In this document: positions 12,401-24,860 of the stretch, piece by piece | Layout: each line of letters starts with the position of its first letter | Position numbering within the stretch: position 1 is the first letter of the stretch | DNA from: Spirodela intermedia | Lineage: Eukaryota; Streptophyta; Magnoliopsida; Alismatales; Araceae | Assembly (NCBI GenBank): GCA_902729315.2 | Contig: LR746269.1 | Location: 596,001-660,000, forward strand | Reading direction: 5' to 3' | DNA length: 64,000 nt | Program-made: the position numbers and the translations under genes | Notes under the pieces: generated by a model | Told to the model about the DNA's origin: nothing | Database searches by the model: none | The model's input: only the letters and a program-made list of their open reading frames with translations

Positions 12401-15400
12401 CATTAAATTTCTTGAATTGACAGGAAACCCTAAAAAAACTATAATTGAAGGTGGTTACTGGGAGAGCATGGCAGCGTTACATGAGGGTTGAACTTCTCCA
12501 TTAGTGGATATCTTTTGAGACTTGTCACGTCAGAAGGGAACGTGACCCGTATATTTTTTTCCTTGTTTAGGTCGAGTTTGTGGAGGAAGGGGATAGTGAC
12601 GACGTAGGGGATTGTGCCAAAGGCATTAGGTGGTGGAGTGGAAGAAGGCTAGACTGAGGAAAATATATGCCGGACAAAAGATGGCAGGTGTTATTATTTC
12701 AAAGCCACTGACGGCAATTGAATTATGGTCTTGTCCTTAGTGCGGTGTCACTTTAGACGTGATGCTCATCCCCTCGTCACTTTTTTCTGTGGGTGTCAGT
12801 GACTTCGATCCAACTGCTAATGGAGCTGACCTCATAAAATCAGGACCAGTGTCTCTCTGCACAGCAGTTGCAGTGTATTGTACACTAATGAAATTGGCTG
12901 AGGAGTTGGTGGTGAATGGGTTGCAAAGCATGTATTAGGTTGACTCGAATACTTGGAGAACAAACGCATATTGTCCCCTCATTGGTCTCTGATATCAGGG
13001 AATTTTTCAGTACCAGTGGCACGTATCACGATGTTAAATTGGTAATATTCCATCCTGAGTGGTGTCCACGAGGATCCCATCTCAAGGGTAATATTCCACC
13101 TAAAACAAAAGTAGGAACAGCTTTTTTGGTTCTATGATTCACCTCCGAATAATGAGTAGGTATCTGTCTGACTTAATTGGTGGCAAAGAAAAGTATGTGC
13201 TTAGCCCCCAAGTAGGTACCATATCAATTGTTGTAAGTTTTCCTACTCACCATCCTGTTCTATCCTGAGGTAGACATTGCAGGTTTACTCAAAGAAACTT
13301 CTGAGCTACTTTTTTTGTTTTTCTTTCAATATGCATCTAGTGTATATGTAATAATGCCTATATAGTATATCTAATGTGTAACATGCTTTTGGGACCATTC
13401 GAAGGTACAAAAGGAAGGAAGGAGCTACATGGATCGATAACAGCTCGAGCTTTGTCAGGAATTTGGGCTAACAGTCGAGATGCTGTGGCTTTAGAAGCAT
13501 ATAAAATCGACTTCACTTGCAATGAAGATTCTGTAAAATACTCAAGTTTTGTCCTCCTAATTGATGCCGTGTTAGACTCTGATATTTCTCATGTGGAAGT
13601 CAACCTTAATCTTGGTGCAAAGTATGTTACTTCATCTGTTTCCCCATGCGGCTCGTTCAATTTGAATGCAGAACAGGTTCCTTTCTTAAATTACATCCTT
13701 TTGTTCATTTCCTTCTCTCAGTGTTATTATCTTTTGAAGTCCATGATGTCATGATATCAGGTGGAGCACTCAAAACTCTTCCACGAGTTTTTCTTTAATG
13801 GGTTATTTGGAAAGTTGCTTATTGGGCCCAAATCTTCTGAAGTCCGTAAGAAATTCATCCTTTCTCCAGAAAGCCGACCTTTGTGGAGCACTACGAAGAT
13901 GTATTTCTTATTACCTATTGATACTTCATCAATCTTTCGTCCTGGATCTTTGAACATAGATTGGGAAGCAGTTCGGGCGTGTGCATATGTGACCAATTTC
14001 ATGAGGAATATACATTTATCTGGGCCTCAAAATGCATTACTGTGTCGAGTAGTAACTTCACTGGTCCCAACTGAAAGTTCATTGGTTGAATGCAAGGGAA
14101 CAAGTACTATACACCTTGCTGACAAGTCTGTTCTTTTAGGTGAACACAAAGATATGGTAGTTTTGGCAGTTCATACTGGAAAATTATATACTGTAATTGA
14201 CGCACTAATCGATATGTCTGCTGAAAGTCCATTTGATGATCGGACAGCCGGTTATACCAGTTTCTCAGACTACTTCTTTAAAAAGTGAGGAAGTTATCTA
14301 CCTGGCATATGGCCTTCTGAGTTTGATGTTTTACGCACTGATACTTTGTAATGTAATTTTTCTTCTTTTACGGCTGCTGCAGATATGGTATTGTTCTTCG
14401 GCATTCTAAGCAGCCCTTATTTCTTTTGAAGCATAGCCATAACCCGAACAATCTTCTTTATTCAAACTCTAAGGGACAAGGTATTGTACTATTCACATTA
14501 AAAGATGTCAATAGGTTTTGAAGGCTTCGATTTGCCTGTTGTCTTGGTCTTTTTTTGAGCTGAAATTCCATTCTATGTATTTTTAGCTTCCAGTGTTTCA
14601 TCATTACTGCGTGAGTAATGTTGTTTTGTTTTTATTTTCTTTTTTTTCCTGAAAACTCAATTCGTCATAGGTAAAGGTATGAGTACCAAACACAAGACTG
14701 TAAATGGTAGAGTGCACCATGACCGAAAGTCGTACTAGTTATTCCACCATTTGAAAATCTTGGTTAACGCTGAAGGGGACGGAGCTGAAAACGTTGAGAC
14801 ATTCTGATGATGCGAAAATTATCCTTAACAATATCTTTCGTTCCTTTGGCTTCTTGCCTCCGGGATAGACCGTGATCTGTCCTCAAACTTTAGATCCACA
14901 TCCTTTGTTACTTTCTGATTGATCATCAGCTCGGTGAGAAATGATCCACTTGATTCCCACAAGGTAGAACAGCATGAGGACTGATAGTCTTAGTGGTATC
15001 GTTATTTCGAGAAGTTTCCATTCGAGTGTTCACCTTCTCAAATGGACAACAACTTTTACAGCCAGACAGTATGCGCTTGCTTGATGATGATTTGAATAAC
15101 AAGTCCACAATGGACAGTCCTCGCTGCCTGCCCTTCCCTCTTGAATCAGGATTATCCCTCCTGATGGCTGTAGATCCCTCATTCAATGGGACTACGGTTG
15201 TGTGAGCCTAGGGAATTGAGTATATGGACTAATCCTTGTTTATTGTTGAGGAGAATGCAACTTAACCTGATATCTTCCTCATTGTAATTTTTATTTACCT
15301 ACAAGACTAGTGGAGTTTGTTTTAAATTGTATTGGATGTCATTTCATTTAAATCCATAAGGTGTATTTTGTTCAGCATACTGATTTTGTTTTGCCTGAGT

Positions 15401-18400
15401 AAATATTGGTTTTCTTCCCATGTTTTATTTTTTAAGAAGAGTTCAACTGGAGTTGGAATATTACAAATAATGTCTTTCATTGAATATATTTTTCCGTCAT
15501 CATGGATTGCTAGTAAATTTAAGACAGATGGGGGGGTTCTGACTATTGTATATGGGCTAAAGAAATTTGAAAATTGCCTTTTTTCCCCCTACAAATTTTG
15601 TTTTCCGTGTCAAATCCTGTTTAAAATGTTTTTAGCAGTTTTCCTGGGATCTCTGATCGTGTCTTGCCTTTTCTACTTTTTCTTTCTTAATGGAAGAATT
15701 TATGGCACATTCTATAAAATCTATAGTGCTACAAGGACGGTGAGTAGTATTTTCCTGCAACATTCTTGAATCCATTTATGGCATGCATCATATATTAGAA
15801 TCTGGAATCTCAATGAAGATGTCTCCACTTTGGGAAACCCGGCCCATTATATTTGTATTTAAGTTGGTTATATGACTTCTTTCTACATTCCTCCTGAAAT
15901 AATAGCGGTATTCGATGTCATATTTGGTGTGTACGATTAGCTGACTCCTCCCTTGGCGAAGCTGACAAGGCGAGTGGCATGGCACAGAGAAAGACACCAA
16001 CTTATGCTCGCATGCCTCCAGAGCTTCTGATCCCCGTTGACGTGTCAGCCAAAACTTTGAAGTCGTTTTACCTGTTACCATCATTTATGCATCGGTTAGA
16101 ATCGCTCATGCTAGCTAGCCAGCTAAAAGAAGAAATTGGTAACGCCTCTGCCGTGCCAAGTTTCCTGGTAATATACTATTTTCGTCGTTCAAAGTTTTCA
16201 TCATTGGCACTCTGTGCTTATCGATCTGTTTTTCTAGATTCTGGAAGCAATTACAACCCTCAGATGTAATGAGGGCTTCTCATTGGAACGTTTGGAACTT
16301 CTGGGAGACTCTGTCCTCAAGTACGCTGTCAGCTGTAGTCTCTTCCTAAGATATCCTCAGAAGCACGAGGGCCAGTTATCTGCTTATAGATCAAGAGCAG
16401 TTTGCAATGCTACCCTCCATCAACTGGGCATCAGTCGTAACTTGCAGGTACATGGCAGAAGAAAATATCACAACTATTTTCCTGCGTATTTGTTTAGATG
16501 TAGGATTCCGTTGACTTTTTTTAACTTCTCCAAATGAATGATAATGTCTCATACATTTTGCACAGTAGATTACAAGTCCAAATGCATCACAGTAGATTCT
16601 GAATATTCTCGTTACATAATAACAAATTGATGTCTCGCAGGGGTACATACGAGATGCTGCCTTTGATCCGCGGTGCTGGGTTGCTCCCGGGCAGGTCCGT
16701 TTACGACCCACGCACTGCAGATGTGATGCCGACGCTTCCAAAGCTCCGATGAAGATTATCTCTGAGAAGGACGAAGGTCCTCGGGTTATTGGAAAGGCTT
16801 GCGATGAAGGTCACCGCTGGCTATGCTCCAAGACTGTCGCCGATTGCGTTGAAGCTTTAGTCGGGGCATACTATGTCGGCGGCGGCCTTCCTGCGGCATT
16901 CCACTGCATGGAATGGCTATCCATGGATGTTGGCATTGAGCCTGCATGGGTTGAGGAAGCCGCCCGGAGCGCATCTCTCTGGTCTTATCTTCCGAAGCTC
17001 GAAGAGCTTCAACTCCTGGAGAGCAAAATAGACTATAAATTTTCTTCCAGAGGGATTTTATTGGAGGCAATCACACATCCTTCTCAGATGGGAGCGGGCT
17101 ACTGTTACCAGGTAAAGTACCCATTATATGTATATTTTTTATGACAAAAAATTATTTAAAATAAAAAATGATCACTGACCTCTAGGCTCTCTTTCAGCGG
17201 TTGGAATTCCTGGGTGACTCGGTACTGGACTTGCTCATCACGCGGCATCTATTTAAATCCCATAAAGATATCGGTCCAGGCGAGTTAACCGACCTGCGGG
17301 CAGCCTCAGTCAACAACGAAAATTTCGCTGGAGTTTCGGTGAGGTATAATCTTCATCATCACCTTCAGCACGGATCCGGAGCTCTCCTGGAGCAAGTAAC
17401 TGCTTATGTCGAGAGTATCAAGAGCCATGACGTTGATCTTCCTCGCTCATCACCTAAGTCCTCCAAAGTACCCAAAGTGAGCTGCCATCTTCTTTTCACA
17501 TATCATACTTACTCTAGTGCTCCTCTCTCTCTCTCTCTCTCTCTCCTCTTCTCTCTCTCCTAGCCGGCTGCCTTCCTGTGCTTCAGGTCCTCGGGGATAT
17601 TGTGGAAAGCATTGCCGGGGCAATCCTCATAGACTCAAACCTTGATCTAGATGCAGTCTGGAAAGTGTTCCAATCCCTACTCTCTCCGATCGTAACCCCA
17701 GACAATCTTGAGCTCCCACCTCTGCGCGCATTGACGGAACTGTGCGCTAGCCGTGGTTACTTTGTGCACACAAATTACACTAACAGCAGCGACGACATTG
17801 TCGCCGAGCTCAGGGTCCAGCTCGAGGGCGTGCTCCTGGTCAGGCAAGGCCGTGATACATCTAAGAAAGCTGCAAAAGGACGTGCAGCAGCCCTTCTCCT
17901 GAAAGATCTCGAGGTTCGCTTTCTGTGCACCACTTTCTCCGCTGTGTTCCACTCCTCTGCGATGGCATGGTGCTCCATATCAGTCCAGTTTGGTTTCTAA
18001 CGGCTCGGGGGATTAAACAGGAAAATGGCGTCTGCCATGACAGGCACCCAGCAAAGAGGAAGCGATCGGCCGAAAATCTCACCGCCACCCCCAACGCCAT
18101 GGGGGACCTCCCCACCCCTAGGAGATCAAAGGCTTCACCACCTCAAGCGTCTTCACCTAGAGAAGGAGATGGAATACTTCACCGCCCACCTGAACCCAAA
18201 CCCGACGATTCCTGCCGCTCTTCGCCGGGTATTCCTCTCCGGACTCGGATCGTCGGAATGATATAATCATCATGGAGTAGCTCGTCTCCGACTCGCTTTT
18301 AAATTATTTTTCTGTAGTGGAGGTGCCGGTGAAGATGCAGAAGGGAGGCGCGAGGGTCGCCCTGTACGAACTCTGCAAGAGATTGCTGTGGCCACTGCCG

Positions 18401-18697
18401 ACCTTCGAATCCGAACTAGTGAAACCGAGGTTAGTAATCCGAGGAACAAGACGAAGCCAAAAAAGGTCAGACTCTGCTAACCTCATATAATCCGAGGGGA
18501 CTCATTCTTGGTGCAGTGAGGCGGGGAAGAAGACGAGCGGGTTCGTGTCGAAGATGAAGCTGCACGTGCCGGATTCTCCCGCGCTCGAAGTCAGGGGGGA
18601 CCCGCGGCTGGACAAGCGGAGCTCTCAAGACTCCGCCGCCCTTCTGATGCTCTTTGAGCTTCAGAAGCAGGGGACGTGCCGGCTCAAGGAGCTCTGA
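467..18697 (+). CDS. DCL3: Dicer-like 3 type endoribonuclease (25 exons)
   Basis: Nuclear RNase III that cuts double-stranded RNA into siRNAs of about 24 nt for RNA-directed DNA methylation (family knowledge). Exons: 467-1179, 1399-1579, 1688-1801, 2793-2927, 3069-3138, 5196-5260, 5425-5556, 5664-5816, 6858-6990, 7898-8003, 8088-8280, 8365-8525, 9503-9748, 11143-11405, 13405-13676, 13761-14284, 14383-14480, 15941-16167, 16238-16447, 16641-17111, 17198-17476, 17587-17913, 18021-18228, 18318-18429, 18517-18697; 1857 residues. Visible in order: repeat-rich N-terminus; helicase Walker A ETGSGKT, DECH box, TASP, motif VI HGRARQ; Dicer dimerisation domain; PAZ region; RNase IIIa ([10 protein letters not shown] and [11 protein letters not shown]); RNase IIIb ([11 protein letters not shown] and [10 protein letters not shown]), with the acidic catalytic positions present in both; two C-terminal dsRNA-binding segments. 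The final [11 protein letters not shown] segment favours DCL3 over other DCLs. The ATG at 467 is chosen because its frame runs into [10 protein letters not shown], matching the residues that precede the helicase in relatives. Intron 5 has a GC donor. Confidence 0.92.
623..1091 (+). repeat. In-frame 51-54 bp tandem repeat in DCL3 exon 1
   Basis: About nine imperfect copies of a 17-18 residue unit, roughly [18 protein letters not shown], form residues 53 to about 208 of the predicted Dicer. The DNA period is 51-54 bp, always a multiple of three, so copy changes keep the frame. The encoded segment is rich in Gly, Glu and Ser and is predicted disordered. Because the period is divisible by three, several other frames, including antisense ones, are also open; those are by-products. 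Confidence 0.9.
3139..5195 (+). other. GC-AG intron 5 of DCL3
   Basis: The exon ends ATTAGAAAAG at 3138 and the intron begins GCAAGA instead of GT; it ends ACCAG at 5195. Joining the exons gives VIRKG followed by [10 protein letters not shown], the expected DCL3 helicase sequence, with no phase error. No GT donor that keeps this frame is seen close by. GC donors make up a small minority of plant introns. The roughly 2.06 kb intron holds no other recognised feature. Confidence 0.8.
11406..13404 (+). other. Intron 14 of DCL3 with an unidentified coding-like fragment
   Basis: This 2.0 kb intron lies between the dimerisation-domain exons and the PAZ exons. At about 12757-12918 on the + strand one frame stays open and reads like protein (for example [17 protein letters not shown]), and 13140-13240 gives a second short coding-like stretch (YLSDLIGG). 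I could not match either to a family. They are most likely remnants of an inserted sequence and not Dicer exons, because the flanking exons join in phase without them. Confidence 0.35.
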
Positions 18698-20049
18698 CCT
18701 CACCAGGCACAGAATCTCACCTTTGTCTTCGTTCTGCCGGTAGTAGGGTCCGGTGCCACGTGGCGATGGCACAGCTTCCAGGCAGACTCCTCTAATTGGG
18801 CCAAAGGGCAGCGGCCCACCTCCATTCTACCTGCCCGCACATTGTAGGCTCCGACGACCGCTGAAATGGCAATTAAGGGCATTAACTGGCTTTCAGTTCA
18901 GACCCGGCACATGGTTTAGCCGCATATTGCGTCATTGCTCACGTCACCTTTTATTGTACAACAAGATCCCGCTCGTCATCCAGAGGCTAAAAAATGGTTT
19001 TATTATATACAATAAATATGGTTTTAAACTTTTCTTTAATATTAACCGGCCGGTGTGGCTTCCCGGGCTGGTTTTGTAGATCTCTCAGGGCTCGGCCCGG
19101 AAAGCGGGACCGGCACGGCCGGTTGAACAGCTCGTAGCACGGCCTGGCCCGGCTCGTATCGTCTGAACCGATGGTGAGGTGACACGGCTGTCTTCTTCAT
19201 AAAATGGGACGTCCGTGGTACTTCTATTGCTATATTGGACCCGGACCGTGGAGCACCGGTCGCTCGCAGCCGCCTACGTCGTCCATCCGCACTTTTCCAA
19301 CCGACGAGGCGAAACCCCCCCCCCCCCCTTTGACTCTCTCTCTCTCTCTCTCTCTCTAGCTCGGGGTGGACCTGGCGATCAGATTCTGCTCCGCGGGAGT
19401 TCCACGCGACGGCGAGAAGTTAATTCATGGGAGAGTATACGTGCAGAGAAGGGAAGGGAGAAGCGACTGCAGCCACAGGAAGGTACCCACGGGAGGAAGG
19501 ATGATACGTGGTGCCGTCCTCCGTCACGGGGGAGCTTCCAGAGCGAGGGTCTCTGTAGAGGCCAGAGGAGGTTGAAGAGAGGGGGGAGGGGAGGGGAGGG
19601 GAGAAGACTAACCTGGAGAAGAAGATCGCCTCCGTCTGCTGATATCATCCTCTTCGAGCTCTTTCTTCTCGCCGTTGACATTTGACGGCAGCACCTTCCC
19701 GCTGCTCTCCCTGCTGCTGGTCCGACTGGTTTCGTCCTTCAACGAGCAGACCCCCCTGCAGTTTTGACGTAAGATCAATGGGAATTCTCCTGCCTAGGAG
19801 TAGTGGGTCGCGCTCTGCTTCGATCATGGCCGCCGTCACCATCATGCGCTCGTGAACGGAGGCTGAAAGAGAGCTATCTGCACTCGGTGTTGAATCCGGA
19901 GTAGCTTCCTCTCTCTCTCTCTCTCTTTCTGTCTTTCTGATTTTTCTATCCCTCCTCTGGTCCGCCCCCTGGTTCGCGGCGTGTTTGGCTTCCATGTTGT
20001 GATTTAATTTTTCTCTTCCTCGATCGGTATAAGTAGGGGCCGGCCAGAG
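18698..20049. other. Intergenic region, DCL3 to CHUP1-like
   Basis: No protein or RNA gene is recognised. The stretch contains the presumed 3' end of the Dicer gene and the promoter of the next gene. It has a run of 14 C at 19315-19328, directly followed by a (CT)n tract at 19334-19357, a second CT tract at about 19910-19926, and a purine-rich GGGGAGG tract near 19580-19602. Confidence 0.5.
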
Positions 20050-22303
20050 ATGGGGGTGGAGGAGTGGCTTGCGGGGGAGAGGCGGGAGGTGAAGTCTCTT
20101 CTGATGAAGATTGGGGTGGCCGTTTCTCTGTCATTCGCCGGTTATCTGTTCTATCGTCTTAGCCTCCAGGGAGACTGCGGTGCCCGCCGCCATCCCCGCT
20201 ACGGTCGTCCTTCTTCTTCAGGTATTCGCCAACTTGCGTCTCCTCGTCTTTCCCCCGATTCTGTCGGCTGAGTGGCCAAAAGATTTTTCTTTTGAACCTT
20301 GAATTTTTACCTTCTCTTTAATCGTAGGGGCACGAGTTGAAGGCGGCCGAGAAACACGTGGGAGTCCCAGGGATAAAATTCTTTTCCAACGCGTAAGATC
20401 TTCCGGTGCTGTTCTCCCGTTTCCCCTCTTTGGTTGATTGTAGTATTTCCATCTGAAATTGCTCGATTATGCGCCCTGTAGCTTCTGTTCAATGGGATTC
20501 GTCCGATGCCACAGGAAGATGTATCGCCCAATGTCAGTAATGGCGGCGCCGCCACCAGGATATCTTTCGATGTCGTGGAACTTTCTCGGAGCAAAAAGAA
20601 CTCAGAGGAAGATGGGGCATCATACCTGCTTCCACAGTTCCATGAGCTGGTGTTTGGAGGACTGGACACGGAGGCGATGGAGACGGATATCTGTGAAAAC
20701 CCGCCTGCGAAGATATCACCGGAGAACGGTGAGGAGACGGCAAGGGAGCAGGAGATCGTCTTCCTGAAAGACCTGGTCCAGTCGCTTCAGGAGAGGGAGA
20801 GGAGCCTGGAGGACCAACTGCTCGAGTATTACGGCCTCAAGGAGCAGGAATCAGTTATGTTGGAGCTCCAGGACCGCCTGAACATCGGTGCAATGGAGGC
20901 CGAGCTTCTCTCTATCAGGATTGATTCCCTGCAGGCTGACAACCAGAGGCTCCAGGAGGAGTTATCTGATTATATGGCGACTAAGGCCGAACTCGAATCT
21001 GCGAGGGCCAATATCAACCATCTGAAGCGAAAGTTCGAGTCAGATTCGGCCAAGGCGAAGGAGACGGTTGCTGCTCTGCAAGAGAGGATTGCTGCGCTGC
21101 GAGATCTGGAGCGCAAGGGAGAGGATGAGTATCAGGAGATGGAGAGGAGACTGGAGAGACTGAATGATCTGGAGCGCGAGGTTGCAGAGCTCAGAGAGAT
21201 GAACTCGAAATTAGAAAAGGAGAACGTATATTTGTCGGAGAAGTTGCGATCAACACAAATTTCTCGCCCCTCCGCACCAGACATTCCCCAGGTCTGAACC
21301 AGAATCTCGAATTTCTTCCCCCACATTCAAATTTCATTTATTCACCGTTTCTCACGGAAGCGGAATTGTGTGACAGGCATCGGAGGAATCAGAGGAAGCG
21401 ATCCATCTGAGACAAACGAACGACGAACTGGCGAAGGAAATAGAGCAGCTCCACACCGACCGCTGTGCAGATGTGGAAGAGCTGGTCTACCTCAGATGGA
21501 TCAACGCATGTCTCCGGTACGAGCTAAGAAACTACCAGACGCCACCGGGGAAAACAGTGGCGAGGGATTTGAGCAGGACGTTGAGTCCTAAATCAGAACA
21601 CAAGGTCAAGCAGCTCATCAACGAGTACGCAAATCCTGGATCTATGGAGAAAACCCCCGCTAACCTGGTTGATTTTGAGTGGGAGTGCTGCTCTTCCTCT
21701 CAGGCGTCCTCCCAGACGGAAAACGGGGAACCGGACGACGCCTCATTGGATGCTTCTGCAGCTACCAAAGCTAGCGGCTCCGGCAAGACAAAGTTCCTCT
21801 CAAAACTCAAGAGACTGGTATTGGGAAAGGATACTGGTGGTCACCGGCATCTTTCCGTCGAGAGAAGCCCAAGAAGCTGCAGCAATTCGGCAAGGAGAGC
21901 AACCACCCATGCTTCTTGGTTTGACGAGATGACTGGAAGAGATTCCTGTGATAGCTCCACCTCTCGCACAGAAAAGTTCGACGAGAATCATTACGGTCAT
22001 CATCAGGAGAATGATTCCGCTTGGGCTCGAAATCTTCCCCGAGTCTCTCTAGATTTCCAGAGGCTGAGGGGCCACGATGACCAGGCGGAAGCTGCAGGGA
22101 CACGCTGCAAGAGCGATGTAGGGGCCTCATGGCGGACGAGAATGGCGTCGTGCGAAGCGGCCTTCCTACGTTCTCCCCATGACTCGAGGATCGACGAAGA
22201 AGAAAAGCTGTTAGCACAGGGGAGATTTGTCCACGCTCCAGAGACGCCCCCTCTGAGAAAGACCACAACCCGCCTAAGATCTGCCTCGTTAAGCTCCGCA
22301 TGA
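20050..22303 (+). CDS. CHUP1/IPGA1-family coiled-coil protein
   Basis: The family includes CHUP1, which anchors chloroplasts to the outer envelope and actin, and IPGA1, linked to microtubules. Exons: 20050-20221, 20328-20392, 20515-21291, 21377-22303; 646 residues. A hydrophobic N-terminal segment (KIGVAVSLSFAGYLFYRL, residues 20-37) is a likely membrane anchor. Exon 3 is a long coiled coil (roughly residues 150-340, rich in Glu, Leu, Arg). Exon 4 opens with the family block DVEELVYLRWINACLRYELR, then a basic, serine-rich tail ending LRSASLSSA. The proline-rich segment and the C-terminal domain of full-length CHUP1 are not visible, so this is a short family member. Its exact role cannot be told from sequence. 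Confidence 0.8.
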
Positions 22304-22559
22304 TATCTGTCTTTATAGGCGCCTTAATGGGTCTTTTTCATCAGGCCCATTACACTCGAGATTAGAATGAACTTCAGTGGACTGGGCCTGTTAAAAAGCT
22401 GTTCCTCTTAAGCTCTAGTCTAGCCCAATAACAGCCTTTTATGTAGTCCTCTGCCAGGCGGTGACCGAAAGAAAACTCACCCGACGGTTGTAGCAACCGT
22501 TTTCTCTGTAACGAACTCCTCACCTAACAGACATCCTACTACGGTGAACCTTCGCGCCT

Positions 22560-22604
<45 letters not shown>

Positions 22605-22682
22605 CCGAAATAAAAAGGGCTTCGACTTCCTCACTCCCGCCAGAAAGGAGATCATTAGAAGCGAGAAAGAGAGAGAGAGAGG
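22304..22682. promoter_or_regulatory. Intergenic region with CT-rich leader
   Basis: This 379 bp gap separates the CHUP1-like stop from the PABP-like start. It contains a (CT)n tract of about 40 bp at 22562-22601 and a GA tract just before the ATG (22667-22681). Pyrimidine-rich tracts in this position are common in plant core promoters and 5' leaders. No TATA box was assigned. Confidence 0.4.
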
Positions 22683-24764
22683 ATGGTGGGTGGTGTTGTG
22701 GCTCCGCTGGTCTCACCAGTGACGGCGACGCTGTACGTAGGGGATCTCGATGATGGCGTCAACGAGGTCCATCTCTCCGCGGCGTTCAGTGGTTGCGGCA
22801 ACATTTCCTCCATCCGTGTCTGCCGCGACTGGCGGACAGGCAGTTCGCTCCGCTACGCCTACGTCAACTTTTATTCAAGATCCAATGGTGAATTCCTCCG
22901 TTCGTTACTTCCTCTCTTCGGTCCTCCTCCCCATCTTGATGATCAGTTCTAGGTTTTCTTTCTTCGGCTTCTTCCACTTCTGTTGTCCTGACTCTCGTCT
23001 TCTGATGATTTTTCATAAGCCGAGAAAGCTCTGAAATCGCTTAATCACACCCCTTTGCTGGGCAAGCCAATGCGGATCATGTGGTCCCTGAGAAACCCCA
23101 TCTTGAGGAAAACTGGCGAGGCCAATGTCTTCGTTAAGGTTTAATTTCTTGCGGACTGTCCTCCTCGATTTCCATTTTTTCTTCTCCGCTTCTGTACTTA
23201 CGTTCGATTTTCCCGAATATCGTAGAATCTTGACCCCTCCGTTGATGGAGCGAAACTTGAGGAGATGTTCGGCAAGTACGGCATGGTATTGTCGTGCAAG
23301 GTGGCGACGGACGACGGTCGGAGCAAGGGCTTTGGGTTCGTTCAGTTCCAAGCAGAAGAATCTGCTCAGGCCGCCATTAAAGCTCTCCATTGCTCCCAAG
23401 GGCACGGCGGCAAGAAGCTGTAACATCCTTCCTCCGATCTCCCATATTCTTCACTCCACTGCATTCTCTTGGATTCCATCAAATTATCAGGATTATCTGA
23501 GGCGTCTGATTTGAGCGGTTTGCCCTAAATTTCTCCGCAGTTATGTCGCTAAATTTGTCAGAAAGAGTATGAGGCAGCCACCCGACTTCCCAAAATTCTC
23601 CACCCTCTTCATCAAGAATCTGGACGACGACATCACAGATGAAAGCCTTTTGGAAAGATTCTCTGAGTTTGGGGAAGTCAGAAAGGCTCATGTCGTGAGG
23701 GACGGCGCTGGATCTTCCAAGGGCTTTGGGTACCTCAGCTTCGAGTGGCCAGAAGACTCGAAGAAGGCAATTCAAGCCATGAACGGCACCCAATTCGGTC
23801 ATCACCCTCTCCATTCCCGCGATATCTATGTTTGAATCTTGTTGTTCTTCTTTGTGATGACAGAATCTCCGTTGACTTTAGGATCGAAGACAGTGTATGT
23901 GGGGAAGGCTCTAACCAGGGCCGAGCGGGAGAAGGCTCTGACACAAGGATCCGAGGGATCCAAGAACACCAAGTGCAGCCATCTTCCGTCTGTCCTCGTA
24001 AGAAAAAGAATACCCCATACTTTGACCTTCTTTGACAGGAACAGGCTCCTGCAAACCAGAGCTTGACCGTGAACATCTTTCCGTCTGTCTGTCTGTCAAA
24101 ACTTACATAGAATTCAGCCATATTCGTGAAGAATCTTCACGTTTCCGTCGATGACCAAGCTCTGCGGGAGATCTTCAGTGGGTGTGGAAGAATCCGCTCG
24201 GCCACTGTCGCGCTAGATGGCAAAGGGGTCAGCAGGGGGTTCGGCTTCGTGGGCTTCTCCGGCCCCCACGAGGCGGCAAAGGCCATCTCCACTCTGAACG
24301 GTAAGAACTAAAAAGAAGATCTTCAGTGGGTGCGCTTAATTTCCTCGTGGAGAGAAAATGCGGATCAGTAGCTCTCAATTATCGCAGGCGCCGTGTACCT
24401 CGGCAGGCGCCTGCATGTGGCGATAGCTCAGAGGAAGGAGGACCTCCAGAGGGCCATGCAGCTCCGGTTCCCCAAGGTGAAGGCGCCCATGGTGGAGGGC
24501 ATGCGACCTCAAAGCCATCCGCCGTGGATGCTGAAATCCTACGGATTAGGATGCTTTCAGAAGAACCAGGCTTTTCTAGTGGTAAACGCACTGCACACAA
24601 TATATATACATATATATTTTTCTATTTTTGGCAGCTGAAATCCTAACCACGAATGACGGATTGTTGACCCATGGAATTTGCAGAGTCAACTATGGATGAA
24701 TGGGTACCCGTACCCAATTCTACCCATCCAGCAGCGGTACCTCCTCGGGCTGCGCACGCCGTGA
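22683..24764 (+). CDS. Poly(A)-binding-like protein with four RRMs, no MLLE domain
   Basis: Predicted cytoplasmic poly(A) RNA-binding protein. Exons: 22683-22887, 23020-23138, 23226-23419, 23541-23797, 23882-23997, 24039-24068, 24111-24300, 24388-24581, 24684-24764; 461 residues. RNP2-like motifs begin the four RRMs: LYVGDL (about residue 19), VFVKNL (105), LFIKNL (194), IFVKNL (311). RNP1-like [16 protein letters not shown] and RGFGFVGF are present for RRMs 2-4. After RRM4 only about 70 residues follow, ending [13 protein letters not shown], so the usual linker and MLLE (PABC) domain are absent; canonical PABPs have about 630 residues. The RRM3-RRM4 link, including the 30-nt exon 6 and the acceptor at 24110, is the weakest part of the model: the acceptor six bases downstream would give a stop. 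Confidence 0.78.
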
Positions 24765-24841
24765 AGGAATATTAAAACGACTGGGGATGGCGTCACAGGC
24801 GGACTGATCTCCGACGACGGCGCAAAAAAAAATAAGAAAAT

Positions 24842-24846
24842 AAAAA
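24842..24846 (-). terminator. Pol III T-tract terminator of tRNA-Glu
   Basis: On the minus strand five T residues lie about 14 nt past the tRNA 3' end. Such a run is the usual stop signal for RNA polymerase III. Confidence 0.6.
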
Positions 24847-24860
24847 GAGTTGCCTTTTAA

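Noticed and set aside
15332-15769. 145-codon hydrophobic frame in DCL3 intron 17
   Set aside because: AT-rich intron translation rich in Phe, Leu and Ile; no conserved block and not needed for the Dicer model.
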